A stretch of DNA of 64,000 bases. Source: Abelmoschus esculentus (lineage: Eukaryota > Streptophyta > Magnoliopsida > Malvales > Malvaceae). Under the pieces are notes generated by a model, which ran no database searches, was not told the origin of the DNA, and saw only the letters and a list, made by a program, of their open reading frames with translations. The DNA lies in the NCBI GenBank assembly GCA_035048815.1, contig JAUCBN010000028.1, positions 12,269,001 through 12,333,000 on the forward strand, in the 5' to 3' direction. Shown here piece after piece: positions 22,607 through 34,300 of this stretch (positions within the stretch are counted from its first letter, which is position 1; every line of letters begins with the position of its first letter). The translations under genes were made by a program, and so were the position numbers.

Positions 22607-22720
22607 CTCTCCCTTGGATATCCATGAAGATAATGTGTCTCGTTAAAACCTTACTAAGATAAAAACTCTGTGGGAAAAAAAATTCTTAGTGAAAGTCTTG
22701 ACATGATAAAAGTTTCTATT

Positions 22721-23372
22721 GGAAGTTAGCTATGAGGAATATGAAAATGAATATGATTACTGAAATTTTGGGTTTATGGTTTTAGTGTTGTAAGTTCAAG
22801 TTAGCTATGACAGGTTGGGGTTTAGTGCCGGGAGCTTGGACTTTGGAATCGAATGGTAATTACCTTTTGCAGCTAATTTCTATTACAATCGAATGTTTGT
22901 TCTCTCGTTAATAAAGCAAACTGCTGACCTCAAGTGAAAGGAACAAAGTTATTGTTTCATGTATACCCTTTGTTATTTTAGAGACAATCAGACAAGTTTA
23001 ATTAGAAGCAAACCTCAAGCATAATGATAAAATTGTAATCAATATGATAAGCATAATTTAATGTAGATATTTGGTGCATATATATGCTTTGGTGTATAAC
23101 TTTTTATGCACTTGATTTCCAAGACACGGGATGCTGATTGGCTGTGATTTTTGCTTTTGTAGCACGCATTTTATCGGTATCATGGAATCGGTAGCTCTAG
23201 TCTGATAAAATTTGTCGAGATCTTTTTCTTTCTTTTTCCTTGACATTTCTGGTCTTCATGGGTTGACGTTGTCATAAGTTTTCTCTCGTCAATTTTTGGT
23301 CTTCCATGGCATTGCTGTAAAAATGAATTTTGTTGTTTTCTTGTCATCATTTTTGCCCATTGCACTTTGCAG
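22721..23372. other. Unassigned sequence before the RAD52-like exons
   Basis: No ORF with a known domain is present. The last 250 bp (CT- and T-rich, ending TTTTGCCCATTGCACTTTGCAG) look like a genuine intron of the RAD52-like gene, so the captured or residual piece may begin well upstream of the first recognisable exon. Confidence 0.35.
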
Positions 23373-23618
23373 GCATGTTGTGAATCGCATTATGAACCTG
23401 CATGCTCCAGGTATATTTGTGATTGAATTATTCTGTCTGGAGATATTGAATTTCTTACATCAGTTGGCTACTTGGCTCCCAAGGTTATATAACTAAAAGC
23501 CTTAGTGTTCCACAATTGTGCAGAATGGTCTGGTGAGGTTCGGAATATTACATATTCTGCTGATGGGAAGTCTGTATCAGTCATCTATCGTGTAACACTC
23601 TATGGGACAGATGCTGTG
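23373..23618 (+). pseudogene. RAD52-like (organellar DNA-binding) gene fragment, two exons
   Basis: Exon A (23373-23410) reads HVVNRIMNLHAP. It is bounded by TTTGCAG and GTATAT. Exon B (23524-23618) continues in matching phase as EWSGEVRNITYSADG, then SVIYRVTLYGTDA, bounded by TTGTGCAG and GTATCT. This order matches plant RAD52-like / ODB1 proteins, which bind single-stranded DNA and aid annealing in organelles or the nucleus. The rest of the conserved core (the GDPVQKAEAMAFRRA region) is absent. Splice sites are kept, so this is a DNA-level fragment, not a processed copy. It is flanked by a copia LTR remnant and a Ty3 LTR start. Assignment is from memory of the family motif. Confidence 0.6.
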
Positions 23619-23838
23619 GTATCTGTTCCGTTTTATGATTCACGCTATGACATGCATGAAGTGAACATAGTTCTGATAGTTGGCATGAATGCTTTGTTAA
23701 TGTCGCTGCTATGCTGCTTCCTGAATGCTTCTGGCATGTTGTCTTCTGATTAAGTACTTTTTTTCCCTTTTGCAGAATCGACTTTCAGTGAGCATGGTTT
23801 ACTGCTTTTGTGATTAACCGTCTGGATAATATGGAAAT

Positions 23839-24112
23839 TGTAACACTCGGGAAATTAAAATAGGGAAGACCCTAATTTTAATAAATTCCCAATTTAGTTT
23901 GTGCCCTAATTTAAATCAATTTGGGATTCTTTTAAGGGCATTACTGGAATTTCATAATTAAATCTAAACCTATTTGAATTAATATACCTCTTTTGCTTAT
24001 AATCTGTTGGATCTCTCTCGTCCGCTCTCTCCCTTGTTCATCTCTCTTTCTTGCCGTCATAGTCTTCCCTCTGATTTTTCTTTTGTTCTTATCAATCGAC
24101 ATTGAGGTAAGT
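23839..24112 (+). mobile_element. Ty3/gypsy LTR, 5' fragment
   Basis: It begins TGTAACACTCGGGAAATTAA at 23839, the usual start of plant Ty3 LTRs, and is lost where the minus-strand ORF3 copy starts to be recognisable. No TSD or internal region can be assigned. Confidence 0.5.
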
Positions 24113-25430
24113 TTCTTACGCCGACCATTTTCTTTTATTAGAAGTTAGAATCATCACCGAAGCTTGTTTGTTGATTCGGGTAAGAATGGATAAGGAGTAG
24201 TGTCGGTGGGATCCAAGGGTTATCTTTGGTTGTAGGATTCGGTGGCTGTGCCCTTGGTGATGGTGATGCTGTGCCCTTGGTGATGGTGATGGCTTTGCTC
24301 TTCTCGGTGGCTGAATTCTCGTAGGTGTTGCCCTTTTTATGGGGGCATTGACTTTTTCTCCTCCTTCATCTTCTTTGTCCATGATTTCTGTGCCGCCTTC
24401 GTTCTCTGGATCTGCCTCGGCAGGTTGGATACTAGGCTCGGCATCAGATGAACCGTGATAGACGTATTCATCGATATCTCTTGAAAGGCTGCCCATTTGA
24501 ATTGGGGATCTTGGGGGAGTGCTGAAGACTCCCCTTCGCTTTGAAGGTCTTCTGCTTGCTGATGCTGCTGCGGCAGCGTCTGCTGCCCTAGATGGGCCAG
24601 TTGCGTGAAACTACTGCTGTGTTCTGGAGGTGAAAAATGGTCTCAGCCCTGGAGCTGAAGTGGTCTCTGTGTAAGGCGCTGTCGTTACAAATATGTTTGT
24701 AGGGTATTCTGGAAATTGTGCTCATTGGTTGGAGAAGTTTTGTATCATTATCTAGTCAAGGGTGTTGTTAAAGTCTCTTTGGTATTCCATGTATCTTTGC
24801 TGTCGAAGGTCCATGGCTTCCACCCTCTTAAGAATTTCCTGGTAGGGGTCTGCTGCGGCAAGGGCTTCGGTAGTGCCTGACATCTTTACCATGTATTGAG
24901 CTCCGACAGTGAAGTCAACAGTGAACTGCTGTGGTGTTGCTTGGATAGGTTCTGCCTGTGTGATCTGCATCACTCTGTGGCAGAATTCTCTCGTCCATCC
25001 TTTCCTTGTTAGTGTGTATTCGTCTGTTTCTTCTACTGGTACTCCTGTAGCAATACATAATCCAGATATTAAACATGGGAAGTATAAAGGTCCACGTTCC
25101 TTTTTACCACAATCGTGTATTTCTCGTAGAATGATCTCTCCAACATTGATGCTCCTCTTGTTGATGATTGATTGGATCAACATCAATCTTTTACGGTCCA
25201 CTGTACTGTTGTGGGAGATAGAGATGAGGCGTCTTTTGACGAATGTGCACCATAATTTTTCATCGGGCTTGAGGCTTTGCCTTGTCACAGAACCTCTATG
25301 GGCACCGAATTTCTATGGAGTGTTGTTGTAACAGAGGTCATCTTTAATCAATTCGTAGTCTTGGGTGGTGATGTCGTTCATGAATTCGGCATGCCTATCA
25401 CTGATCGGTGGGAGTTGGTCCATATGAGTT
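24113..25430 (-). pseudogene. PF20167-like ORF3, copy 2 (N-terminally truncated)
   Basis: The minus-strand frame from 25288 to 24752 is open for 178 codons and gives LKPDEKLWCTFVKRRLISI, IINKRSINVGEIILREIHDC and GPLYFPCLISGLCIATGVP, then a RYMEYQRDFN segment. After one stop the frame resumes with SRRPSKRRGVF, SLSRDIDEY and an acidic GGTEIMDKEDEGGEK. These C-terminal blocks match copies 3 and 4, showing that the full protein has the PF20167-like core plus a basic/acidic tail. The N-terminal part (VREFY core) is missing; sequence right of about 25430 belongs to another retroelement. The tail beyond about 24300 drifts and includes a short duplicated TGCCCTTGGTGATGGTGATG. Confidence 0.7.
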
Positions 25431-25824
25431 GATTCCTCATTTCATTGGACCATATGAGGTGTTAGAGCGTGTTGGTCCGGTTGCTTATTGATTGAGGTTG
25501 CCGGAAGAGTTGAGTGGGATGCATGATATTTTTCATGTATCGATGCTTCGTAAGTATCAATCAGATCCTTCGCATGTTGTTCCAGTTGAGAAGATTGAGT
25601 TAAGAGCATATTTGAGTTATGAGAAAGAACCAGTGAAGATTTTGGATGTGGATACAAAGGTTTTTCGGGGGAAGATCATAGATTTAGCTAAAGTACTTTG
25701 GAGACATCGACGTGTTGTAGAGGCGACTTAGGAGACAAAGAAAAGTATGAAGAAGCAGTTTCCTCACTTGTTTTCTTCAGGTAAGAATTTCGGGGACAAA
25801 ATTTCTTAAGAGGGGGAGAGTTGT
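25431..25824 (+). pseudogene. Ty3/gypsy (chromovirus-like) integrase C-terminus with polypurine tract
   Basis: The plus-strand frame reads LIPHFIGPYEVLERVGPVAY, a stop (probably from CGA), LRLPEELSGMHDIFHVSMLRKY and then SYEKEPVKILD and VLWRHRRVVEAT. This is the C-terminal end of plant Ty3 integrase with its chromodomain-like tail. It ends near 25808, followed by AAGAGGGGGAGAG (about 25809-25823), the polypurine tract, and then by the LTR. Upstream polymerase domains are missing. Confidence 0.75.
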
Positions 25825-26372
25825 AACATCCTGGTTTTGGGGTTAGTAGTTTGAGTGTTGACTTGGGGGGATTTGATTTGGGTTGAGTCTGATTCTTTGG
25901 TTCGTTATTTCAGTAAAATTTAAAATAATAATAATATTTTAATCGGATAAATAATAATTTTTTTGTGAAGAGATTTTAAAAATATTAAAATGATGTTTCA
26001 AAATTAAAGAAATATTATTTGAGCTTTAATTTGATTTTTATTAAGCTTAATTTTGTACTAGTGACTAAATTATGAATTTTGGAAAAGTTAGTGAGGTTTA
26101 ATTAGTAATTTTCCGAAATTGAGATTTTTAGTGACTAAATTGGAAAATAAGCCATACTTAGAATTCTTAGAAGGCCATTAATACAATTTATTTTTAATTA
26201 AAGATTATCCATCAAATTTGTTTTTAAATAATTTTAATTTAAATAATAATTTCATTTTCTTTTGTAACTTCCTATTTTCTCACATTTTCTCTCTAACTTT
26301 CTCTCCATCTTCTTCTCCGAATTTCTTCAATTACTTGTTGATTTCTTCATCATTTTCAACAAGATTTGTTAG
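25825..26372 (+). mobile_element. Ty3/gypsy 3' LTR, 5' part
   Basis: It starts TGTAACATCCTGGTTTTGGG immediately after the polypurine tract. The reverse complement of the solo LTR at 52494-56030 starts almost the same way and shares the following TTAGTAGTTTG and the later CCTTGTTGATTTCTTCATC-type segment, so both are one LTR family. It is cut at about 26372 by an Athila-like 3' end. Confidence 0.65.
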
Positions 26373-26454
26373 CATAAGACCAAGATAGAATAAAGTTCGA
26401 CAAATTGATGGTCTACATTGCTTGAGGACAAGCAATAGTTCGAGTTTGGGGGTG
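26373..26454 (+). promoter_or_regulatory. Athila-like 3' internal end: hairpin plus polypurine tract
   Basis: The perfect hairpin TTGCTTG-AGGA-CAAGCAA (26418-26435) is followed by the purine-rich GAGTTTGGGGGTG (26442-26454) abutting the LTR start TGATAAGTG at 26455. The same hairpin-plus-tract precedes the minus-strand LTRs at 40525 and 43606. The tract should prime plus-strand DNA synthesis; the hairpin role is unknown. Confidence 0.65.
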
Positions 26455-27780
26455 TGATAAGTGTTCAACTCACTATCACTTTCTACACTTTTTATGGGTA
26501 CTTATCGTCAAATCTACACCTACTTGAACCAATGCATGAACTTAATGTGATATATTTAGCGATTATACCTTTAAAGATTATATTTGTAGAAAAAACATAC
26601 TTTACTGTATTTTCTTATCTATGCAGGAACAAGTACTGCCGAGGCAACAGAACGAGACCGAGGCAGGAACTGCTGCCGAGGCAGCAGAGAAGAAAAAGAC
26701 AATATGGCCAGCAATTGAAGGAGAAAAATGAGAACGTTGGTGAGCAAGAAGCCCAAGAATTGGAGCTGAACAACACAAGAAAAGCCCAAGGACAACGCCA
26801 CGCGGGATGAAACATTCTAGAAGATCAAACTTGGAAATATTTACCCTATGTATATAACTTGTTCCCTACTCCAAGTTGTACTCTAATTAGAAAAGATTTG
26901 CCTTAGGCCAAGCCTATATAAGGCATAGCCGTCCTAAGGGTTAGAGAGACGATAGATCTTGAGAGCTGAATTTTGAGAGTTTTTAGGAACAATTCTTCCC
27001 ATCATGTTCTAAAGTTTTCTTAGGGTGTTGGTGAAGGTTGTTAAGTATTTGTGAGAAGAGATTGCATTTTGATTCTTGTTTCAATGCAATAAAATATCAA
27101 AGTTTGCTTACTCTTTGCCATTCTTTGTTCTTGCATCTAAGCCCGAGAGGGAAGTTTGTAAGTAATCTATTTATCTAGACCCAGGAGAGTTAGACTCACG
27201 AAAGGAGTAAGTGCGATATTCAACTTGATTGGAGGATACTAATTCGGTTTAGGGATAAGTTAAGGGTTTTAGCGGCTAAAACAAGTGTGAGATTGGTTGT
27301 TGGTTATAATTGATTAACGCCGGAAGGTATCATCAAGGACTGACCTTCAACAGTGTTTCGACTTAGGGATAAACGAAGCCATACATGGACACTTTGCCGA
27401 ACTTTGGTAAATCTACCCAAGAGCAAGGGATTGTCGCGGCAGAGAACATTATTTCTGTCGAGACAGTATCTGTAGTACTGTTGAGGCTGTGCAATGCAAT
27501 TGCATTGAACAGAAACAAATCAATCAAATCTACAATACAACATAATTGGATCCTACCCTTTCTCTTATATATGATATTACTTTAGTTAGTTTTGTTTATT
27601 TAGTTTAATCAATACTCAAACTTATCTGTGTTTTTACTTTTATTTTACAGAAGCAAGAAGATCAAAGGAAGCATATTAAGTATACCAATCCCTGAGAAGA
27701 CGATAACTGGATAAAATACTTATCACTTATTACTTGACGTGTAAACTTGCACTCCAATTGCGCATATTCAGCATGCATTA
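26455..27780 (+). mobile_element. Athila-like LTR (plus orientation), about 1.33 kb
   Basis: It begins TGATAAGTG after a polypurine tract. The 3' end resembles the ends of the four minus-strand LTRs (ACCAATCCCTG, TACTTATCACTTATTACTTG, then TTGCGC near the border). It has a TATA box in GCCTATATAAGG (about 26916-26927). The border at 27780 is not a clean CA, and no primer site follows, so this is the 3' LTR of an otherwise lost element inserted in an older minus-strand Athila copy. It contains repeated CTGCCGAGGCAG-type words near 26640-26690. Confidence 0.7.
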
Positions 27781-28371
27781 ACTACTACGGCCCTAACACT
27801 ATACACTGCCACGGCAGCAAACTTTCTGTTATGAACTATTTCACCTTCGTTCTTGTTTATTGTCCTAAAAAAATAAACATCAATAAGAAAAATAATTAAA
27901 AGAAAAAGAAGAAAACATAATAAAAAGAAAAATTAATTCTGAACTAAAACTAATCCTAAAAATAAAATAAGATAAAGAGATTAATTCACGATAGGAGTAC
28001 ATGCAAGTGCATCTCTTAAAGTGAATGTCTCTATAGTCCTCATCTCGTGTTGGCCAGAATCATGCTTTAACCGTTGGTCATTCACTTTGAATTCATGCCC
28101 ATCCTTTTTTGATTTGATCATTACTGCACCATGTGGTTTTGACCATCTGGACTTGAGTTTTTCTGGAAATTCTGTTGTCCTATTGGCTTCCTCCACCTTT
28201 GGTGTTTCAACATTGTCCAAGGTTTTGTTGTAACAATCATTAACAATACTGTCGAGGCAATTCCGTGGTAATTTGTCAAGATTTTTGCCGAGACAATGGT
28301 TGCCGAGACAGGGTATTTTGCTGCCTGCATCTGTGGTGTAGATAACCTGACACTTCTCTGGATCATCATGT
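27781..28371 (-). pseudogene. Athila-like protease C-terminal region and spacer (copy 3 of gag-pro end)
   Basis: The minus-strand frame (28371 to 27981) reads DDPEKCQVIYTTDAG, later PEKLKSRWSKPHGAVMIK and ends TFTLRDALACTPIVN. It matches the tails after the protease at 785-1095 and 47853-48060 in position and partly in sequence (the LRDALACTP end is equivalent to LGDAFACTP). Below 27981 the AT-rich spacer with CACTGCCACGGCAGCA resembles 47640-47850. Its left side is replaced by the plus-strand LTR; its right side is replaced by the satellite. Confidence 0.6.
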
Positions 28372-31300
28372 CTTTAATCCCAACATAACGACAAACAAAT
28401 GTGTTTAAATCAAATTTGATGAGTTCAAATAGTTAATTATGGGTTTTTCAACAAAACTATACAGAATAATATAAAATTTTATAGTTTTTTATTCGGTCAA
28501 AATTTGAACAAATTCTCTATAAAGCACATTTAGACATGCACATTTTAATCCCTACAAAACGAAAACCCAATGTTATTAAATAAAATTTTATGAGTTTAAA
28601 TAATTAATTATGGGATTTTGAACAAAATTATAAAGATTAATCTAAAATTTTTAGCTTTTTACTCGGTTAAAATTTGAACTGATTCTCTATAAAGCCCATT
28701 TAGACATTCACATTTTAATCCCAACAAAACAACAAATAAATGTGATTAAATCAAATTTTATGAGTTCAAATAGTTAATTATAGGCTTTTGAACAAAATTA
28801 TATAGATTAATCTAAATTTTTTAATCTTTTTCCTTGATTAAAATTCGAACGTATTCTCCATCAAACCCATTTAGGCATTTACGTTTTAAACCTAACAAAA
28901 CAATAAAGAAATGTTATTAAATTAAATTTTATGTGTTCAAATTGTTAATTGTAGGCCTTTGTTCAAAATATACAGATTTATCTCAAATTTTCAGCATTTT
29001 ACTCCGTTATAATTTGAATGGATTCTCTATAAAGCACATTTAGTTATGCACATTTTAATCCCAATAAAATGATAGCCAAATGTTACTCCCTCTTTCCCAC
29101 AAATAATGTCCTTTATTGACTTTTTGAAAGTTAATTTTTCTAAGCTTTGATTATAATTATATTAAAATTTTTAAATAATTAAATTTTATAAAATATATAT
29201 TTGAAATCTACTCGATTAGAGGTTTCTAAAATATATTTTTTAATACTTTTATCAATAATAATTTTAAATAATCAATAGTCAAAGTTTAAAAAGTTTGACC
29301 CCAAAAAAAGACAATAAAGGACACTATTCTTGGGACTGAGGGAGTATTAAATTAAATTTTATGAGTTGAAATAGTTAATTATGGGCTTTTGAACAAAATT
29401 ATACAGATAATCTAAATTTTCAGCTTTTTACTTAGTTAAAATTCGAATGGATTCTCTATAAAGCTCATTTAGGCATACACTTCTTAGTTTCAACAAAACA
29501 ATAACAAAATGTTATTAAATTAAATTTTATGAGTTCAAATAATTAATTATGGGATTTTGAATGAAATTATAGATTAATCAAAAAATTTTAGTTTTTTACT
29601 CGGTTAAAATTCGAACGGATTATCAATAAAGCCAATATAGACATTTACGTTTTAATCCCAATAAAACGACAAACAAATTTGATTAAATGAAATTTGATGA
29701 GTTCAAATAGTTAATTATTGACTTTTAAATAAAATTATACAGATTAATCAAAGATTTTTAGCTTTTTACTCGATTAAAATTTGAATGGATTCTCTGTAAA
29801 ACACATTTAGACATGCACGTTTTAATCCCTACAAAACGACAATCAAATGTTATTAAATAAAATTTTATGAGTTCAAATATTTAATTATGGGATTTTGAAT
29901 AAAATTATAAAGATTAATCTAAAATTTTCACTTTTTTACTTGGTTAAAATTCGAAATGATTCTCTATAAAGCCTATTTAGACATGCACATTTTAATCCCA
30001 ACAAAACGACAAAGAAATGTGATTAAATCAAATTTGATGAGTACATATAGTTAATTATGGGCTTCTGAATAAAATTATATAGATTAATCTTAAATTTTTT
30101 AGCTTTTTACTCGGTTAAAATTCGAACAGATTCTCTATAAGCTTATTTAGTCATGCACATTTTAATCCAACAAAACAATAACTAAATGTCATTAAATCAA
30201 ATTTTATGACCTCAAATTGTTAATTAGAGGCTTTTGAACAAAATTATATAGATTAATCTCAAAATTTCAGCTTTTTACTCGATTAAAATTCAAACGGATT
30301 GTCTATAAAGTCCATTTAGTCATGCACGTTTTAATCCCAACAAAATGACAACTAAATATTATTAAATAAAATTTTATGAGTCAAATAGTTAATTATGGGA
30401 TTTTGAATTTATACAGATTAATCTAAAAATTTTAACTTTTTACTTGGTTAAAGTTCGAACGGATTCTCTATAAAACCATTTAGATATGCACATTTTAATC
30501 CCAACAAAACAAATGTTTGATTAAATCAAATTTTATGAGTTCAAATAGTTAATTATAGGCTTTTAAAAAATTTAAACTGATTAATTTAAATTTTTCAGTT
30601 TTTTACCCGATTAAAATTCGAACGGATTCTCAAGAAGTCCATATAGACATTTACATTTTAATCCTAACAAAACAACAAACAAATGTGATTAAATCAAAAT
30701 TTATGAGTTCAAATAGTTAATTATGGGATTTTGAACAAAATTATACAGATTAATCTAAAATTTTTTTGGTTTTTACTCGGTTAAAATTAGAATGGATTCT
30801 CTATAAAGCCAATTTAGACATGCACGTTTTAATCCCAACAAAACAAAAAATATGCTTAAATCAAATTTTATGAGTTCAAATTGTTAATTATGAACTTTTG
30901 AACAAAATTCTAAAGATTAATCTAATTTTTTTCTGTTTTTTACTCGATTAAAATTCTAACAGATTCTCCATAAAACCCATTTAGACATGTACTTTTTAAA
31001 CCCCACAAAACAATAAAAAAATGTTATGGAATTAAATTTTATGAGTTCAAATTGTTAATTATTGGCTTTTGAACAAAATTATACGGATTAATCTAAAATT
31101 TTCATCATTTTACTCGGTTAAAATTCGAACGGATTCTCTATAAAGCCCATTTAGTCATGCACGTTTTAATCCTAACAAATTGAAAACTAAATGTTATTAA
31201 ATTAAATTTTATGAGTTCAAATATTTAATAATGAGATTTTAAACAAAATTATACGAATTAATCTCAAATTTTTAGCTTTATACTTGGTTAAAATAGGAAT

Positions 31301-34300
31301 GAATTCTCTATATAGATAATTTAGTCATGCACATTTTAATTCTAACAAAACGAGATCCAAATATTATTGAATCAAATTTTAAGAGTTCAAGTAGTTAATT
31401 ATGGGATTTTGAACAAAGTTATACAGATTAATATAAAATTTTCAGCTTTTTACTCGGTTAAAATTAGAACGGATTCACTATAAAATCAATTTAGACATGC
31501 ACGTTTTAATCCCAACAAAACGAAAGACAAATGTGATTAAATCAACTTTTATGAGTTCAAATTGTTAATTATGAGCTTTTGAACAAAATTATAAAGATTA
31601 ATCTAAAATTTTTCTACTTTTTACTCGATTAAAATTCTAACAGATTCTCCATAAAACCCATTTAGACATGTACGTTTTAAACCCAACAAAACAATAAGAA
31701 AATGTTTTTAAATCAAATTTTATGAGTTTAGTTTGTTAATTATGAGATTTTGAACAAAATTATACGGATTAATCTCAAATTTTCATCATTTTACTCGGTT
31801 AAAATTTGAATGGATTCTCTATAAAGCTCATTTAGTCATGCACGTTTTAATCCTAACAAAACGAAAACTAAATGTTATTAAATTAATTTTTATTAGTTCA
31901 AATAGATAATAATGGGAATTTAAACAAAATTATACGAATTAATCTCAAATTTTTAGTTTTATACTCGGTTAAAACTCGAACGGATTCTCTATATAGATAA
32001 TTTAGTCATTCATGTTTTAATTCCAACAAAACGACAATCAAATATTATTAAATCAAATTTTAAGAGTTCAAGTAGTTAATTATGGGATTTTGAACAAAAT
32101 TATACAGATTAATCTAAAATTTTTAGTTTTTTACTCGGTTAAAATTAGAACGGATTCTCTATAAAGCCAATTTAGACGTGCACGTTTTAATCCCAACAAA
32201 ACAAAAAACAAATGTGATTAAATCAAATTTTATGAGTTTAAATTGTTAATTACGGACTTTTGAACAAAATTATAAATATTAAATCTAAAATTTTTCTGAT
32301 TTTTACTAATTTAAATTCTAATAGATTCTCCATAAAACCTATTTAGATATATTCGTTTTAGTCATCCACTTTTTAATCCCAACAAAACGATAACCAAATG
32401 TTGTTAAATTAATTTTTACGAGTTCAAATAGTTAATAATGGGATTTTAAACAAAATTATATGAATTAATCTCAAATTTTTAGTTTTATACTCGGTTAAAA
32501 CTTGAATAGGTTCTCTATATAGATCATTTAGTCTTGCACGTTTTAGTTCCAACCAAAAGACAACCAAATATTATTAAATCAAATCTTAAGAGTTCAAATT
32601 GTTAATTATGGGATTTTCAACAAAATTATATAGATTAATCTAAAATTATCAATATTTTACTCGATTAAAATTCGAACAGATTCTCTATAAAGCCAATTTA
32701 GACATGCACGTTTTAATCCCAACAAAATGACAAACAAATGTGATTAAATCAAATTTGATGGGTTCAAATAGTTAATTACGGGCTTTTCAACAAAACTATA
32801 CAGAATAATATAAAATTTTATAGGTTTTTATTCGGTTAAAATTCGAATGGATTCTCTATAAAGTACCTTTAGATATGCACATTTTAATCCCTACAAAATG
32901 ACAATCCAATGTTATTAAATCAAATTTTATAAGTTCAAATAATTAATTATGGGATTTTTTTACAAAATTTTAAAGATTAATCTAAAATTTTTAGCTTTTT
33001 ACTCGGTTAAAATCGAATTGATTATCTATAAAGCCCATTTAGACATTCACGTTTTAATCCCAAAAAAACGACAAACAAATGTGATTAAATCAAATTTTAT
33101 TAGTTCAAATAGTTAATTATAAGTTTTTAAACAAAATTATACAAATTAATCTAAAATATTTAAGCTTTTTTCTCTATTAAAATTCGAATGTATTCTCCAT
33201 CAAACTCATTTAGACATTTAAATTTTAAACCTAAAAAAACAATAAAAAATGTTATTAAATCAAATTTTATGTGTTCAAATTGTTACTTGTAGGCTTTTGT
33301 ACAAAAATGTACAGATTTGTCTCAAAATTTTAGCATTTTACACCGTTAAAATTCGAACGGATTCTCTATAAAGCTCATTTAGTCATGCATATTTTAATCC
33401 CAACAAAATAAAAAAATGTTATTAAATTAAATTTTATGAGTTGAAATAGTTAATTATGGGCTTTTAAACAAAATTATACAAATAATCTAAAATTTTCATC
33501 TTTTTACTCGGTTAAAATTCGAATGGATTTTCTATAAAGCATATTTAGTCATACACATTTTAATCCCAGCAAAACAATAACTAAATGTAATTAAATCAAA
33601 TTTTATAACTTCAAATTGTTAATTAGGGGCTTTTGAACAAAATTATATAGATCAATCTCAAATTTTCAATTTTTTACTCGGTTAAAATTCGAACGGATTG
33701 CCTATAAAGCCCATTTAGTCATGCACATCTTAATCCCAACCAAATGATAACCAAATATTATTAAATCAAATTTTATAAGTTCAAATAGTTAATTATGGGA
33801 TTTTGAACAAATTTATACATATTAATCTAAAAATTTAAGCTTTTTACTTGGTTAAAATTCGTACAGATTCTATATAAAACTCATTTAGATATACACATTT
33901 TAATTGCAACAAAACAATAAAAAAATTTGATTAAATCAAATTTTATTAGTTCAAATAGTTATTTATAGGCATTTGAAAAAAATTATATAGATTAATATAA
34001 TTTTTTTAGCTTTTTACTCGGTTAAAATTCGAACGGATTCTCAATAAAACCCATATAGACATTTACATTTTAATCCCAACAAAACAACAAACAAATGTGA
34101 TTAAATCAAATTTTATGAGTTCAAATAGTTAATTTTGGAATTTTGGACAAAATTATAAAGATTAATCCAAAATTTTCAGCTTTTTACTCGCTTAAAATTA
34201 GAACGGATTCTCTATAAAGCCTATTTAGACATTCATGTTTTAATCCCAAAAAAATAAAAAAAAAATGTGATTAAATAAAATTTTATGAGTTAAAATAGTT

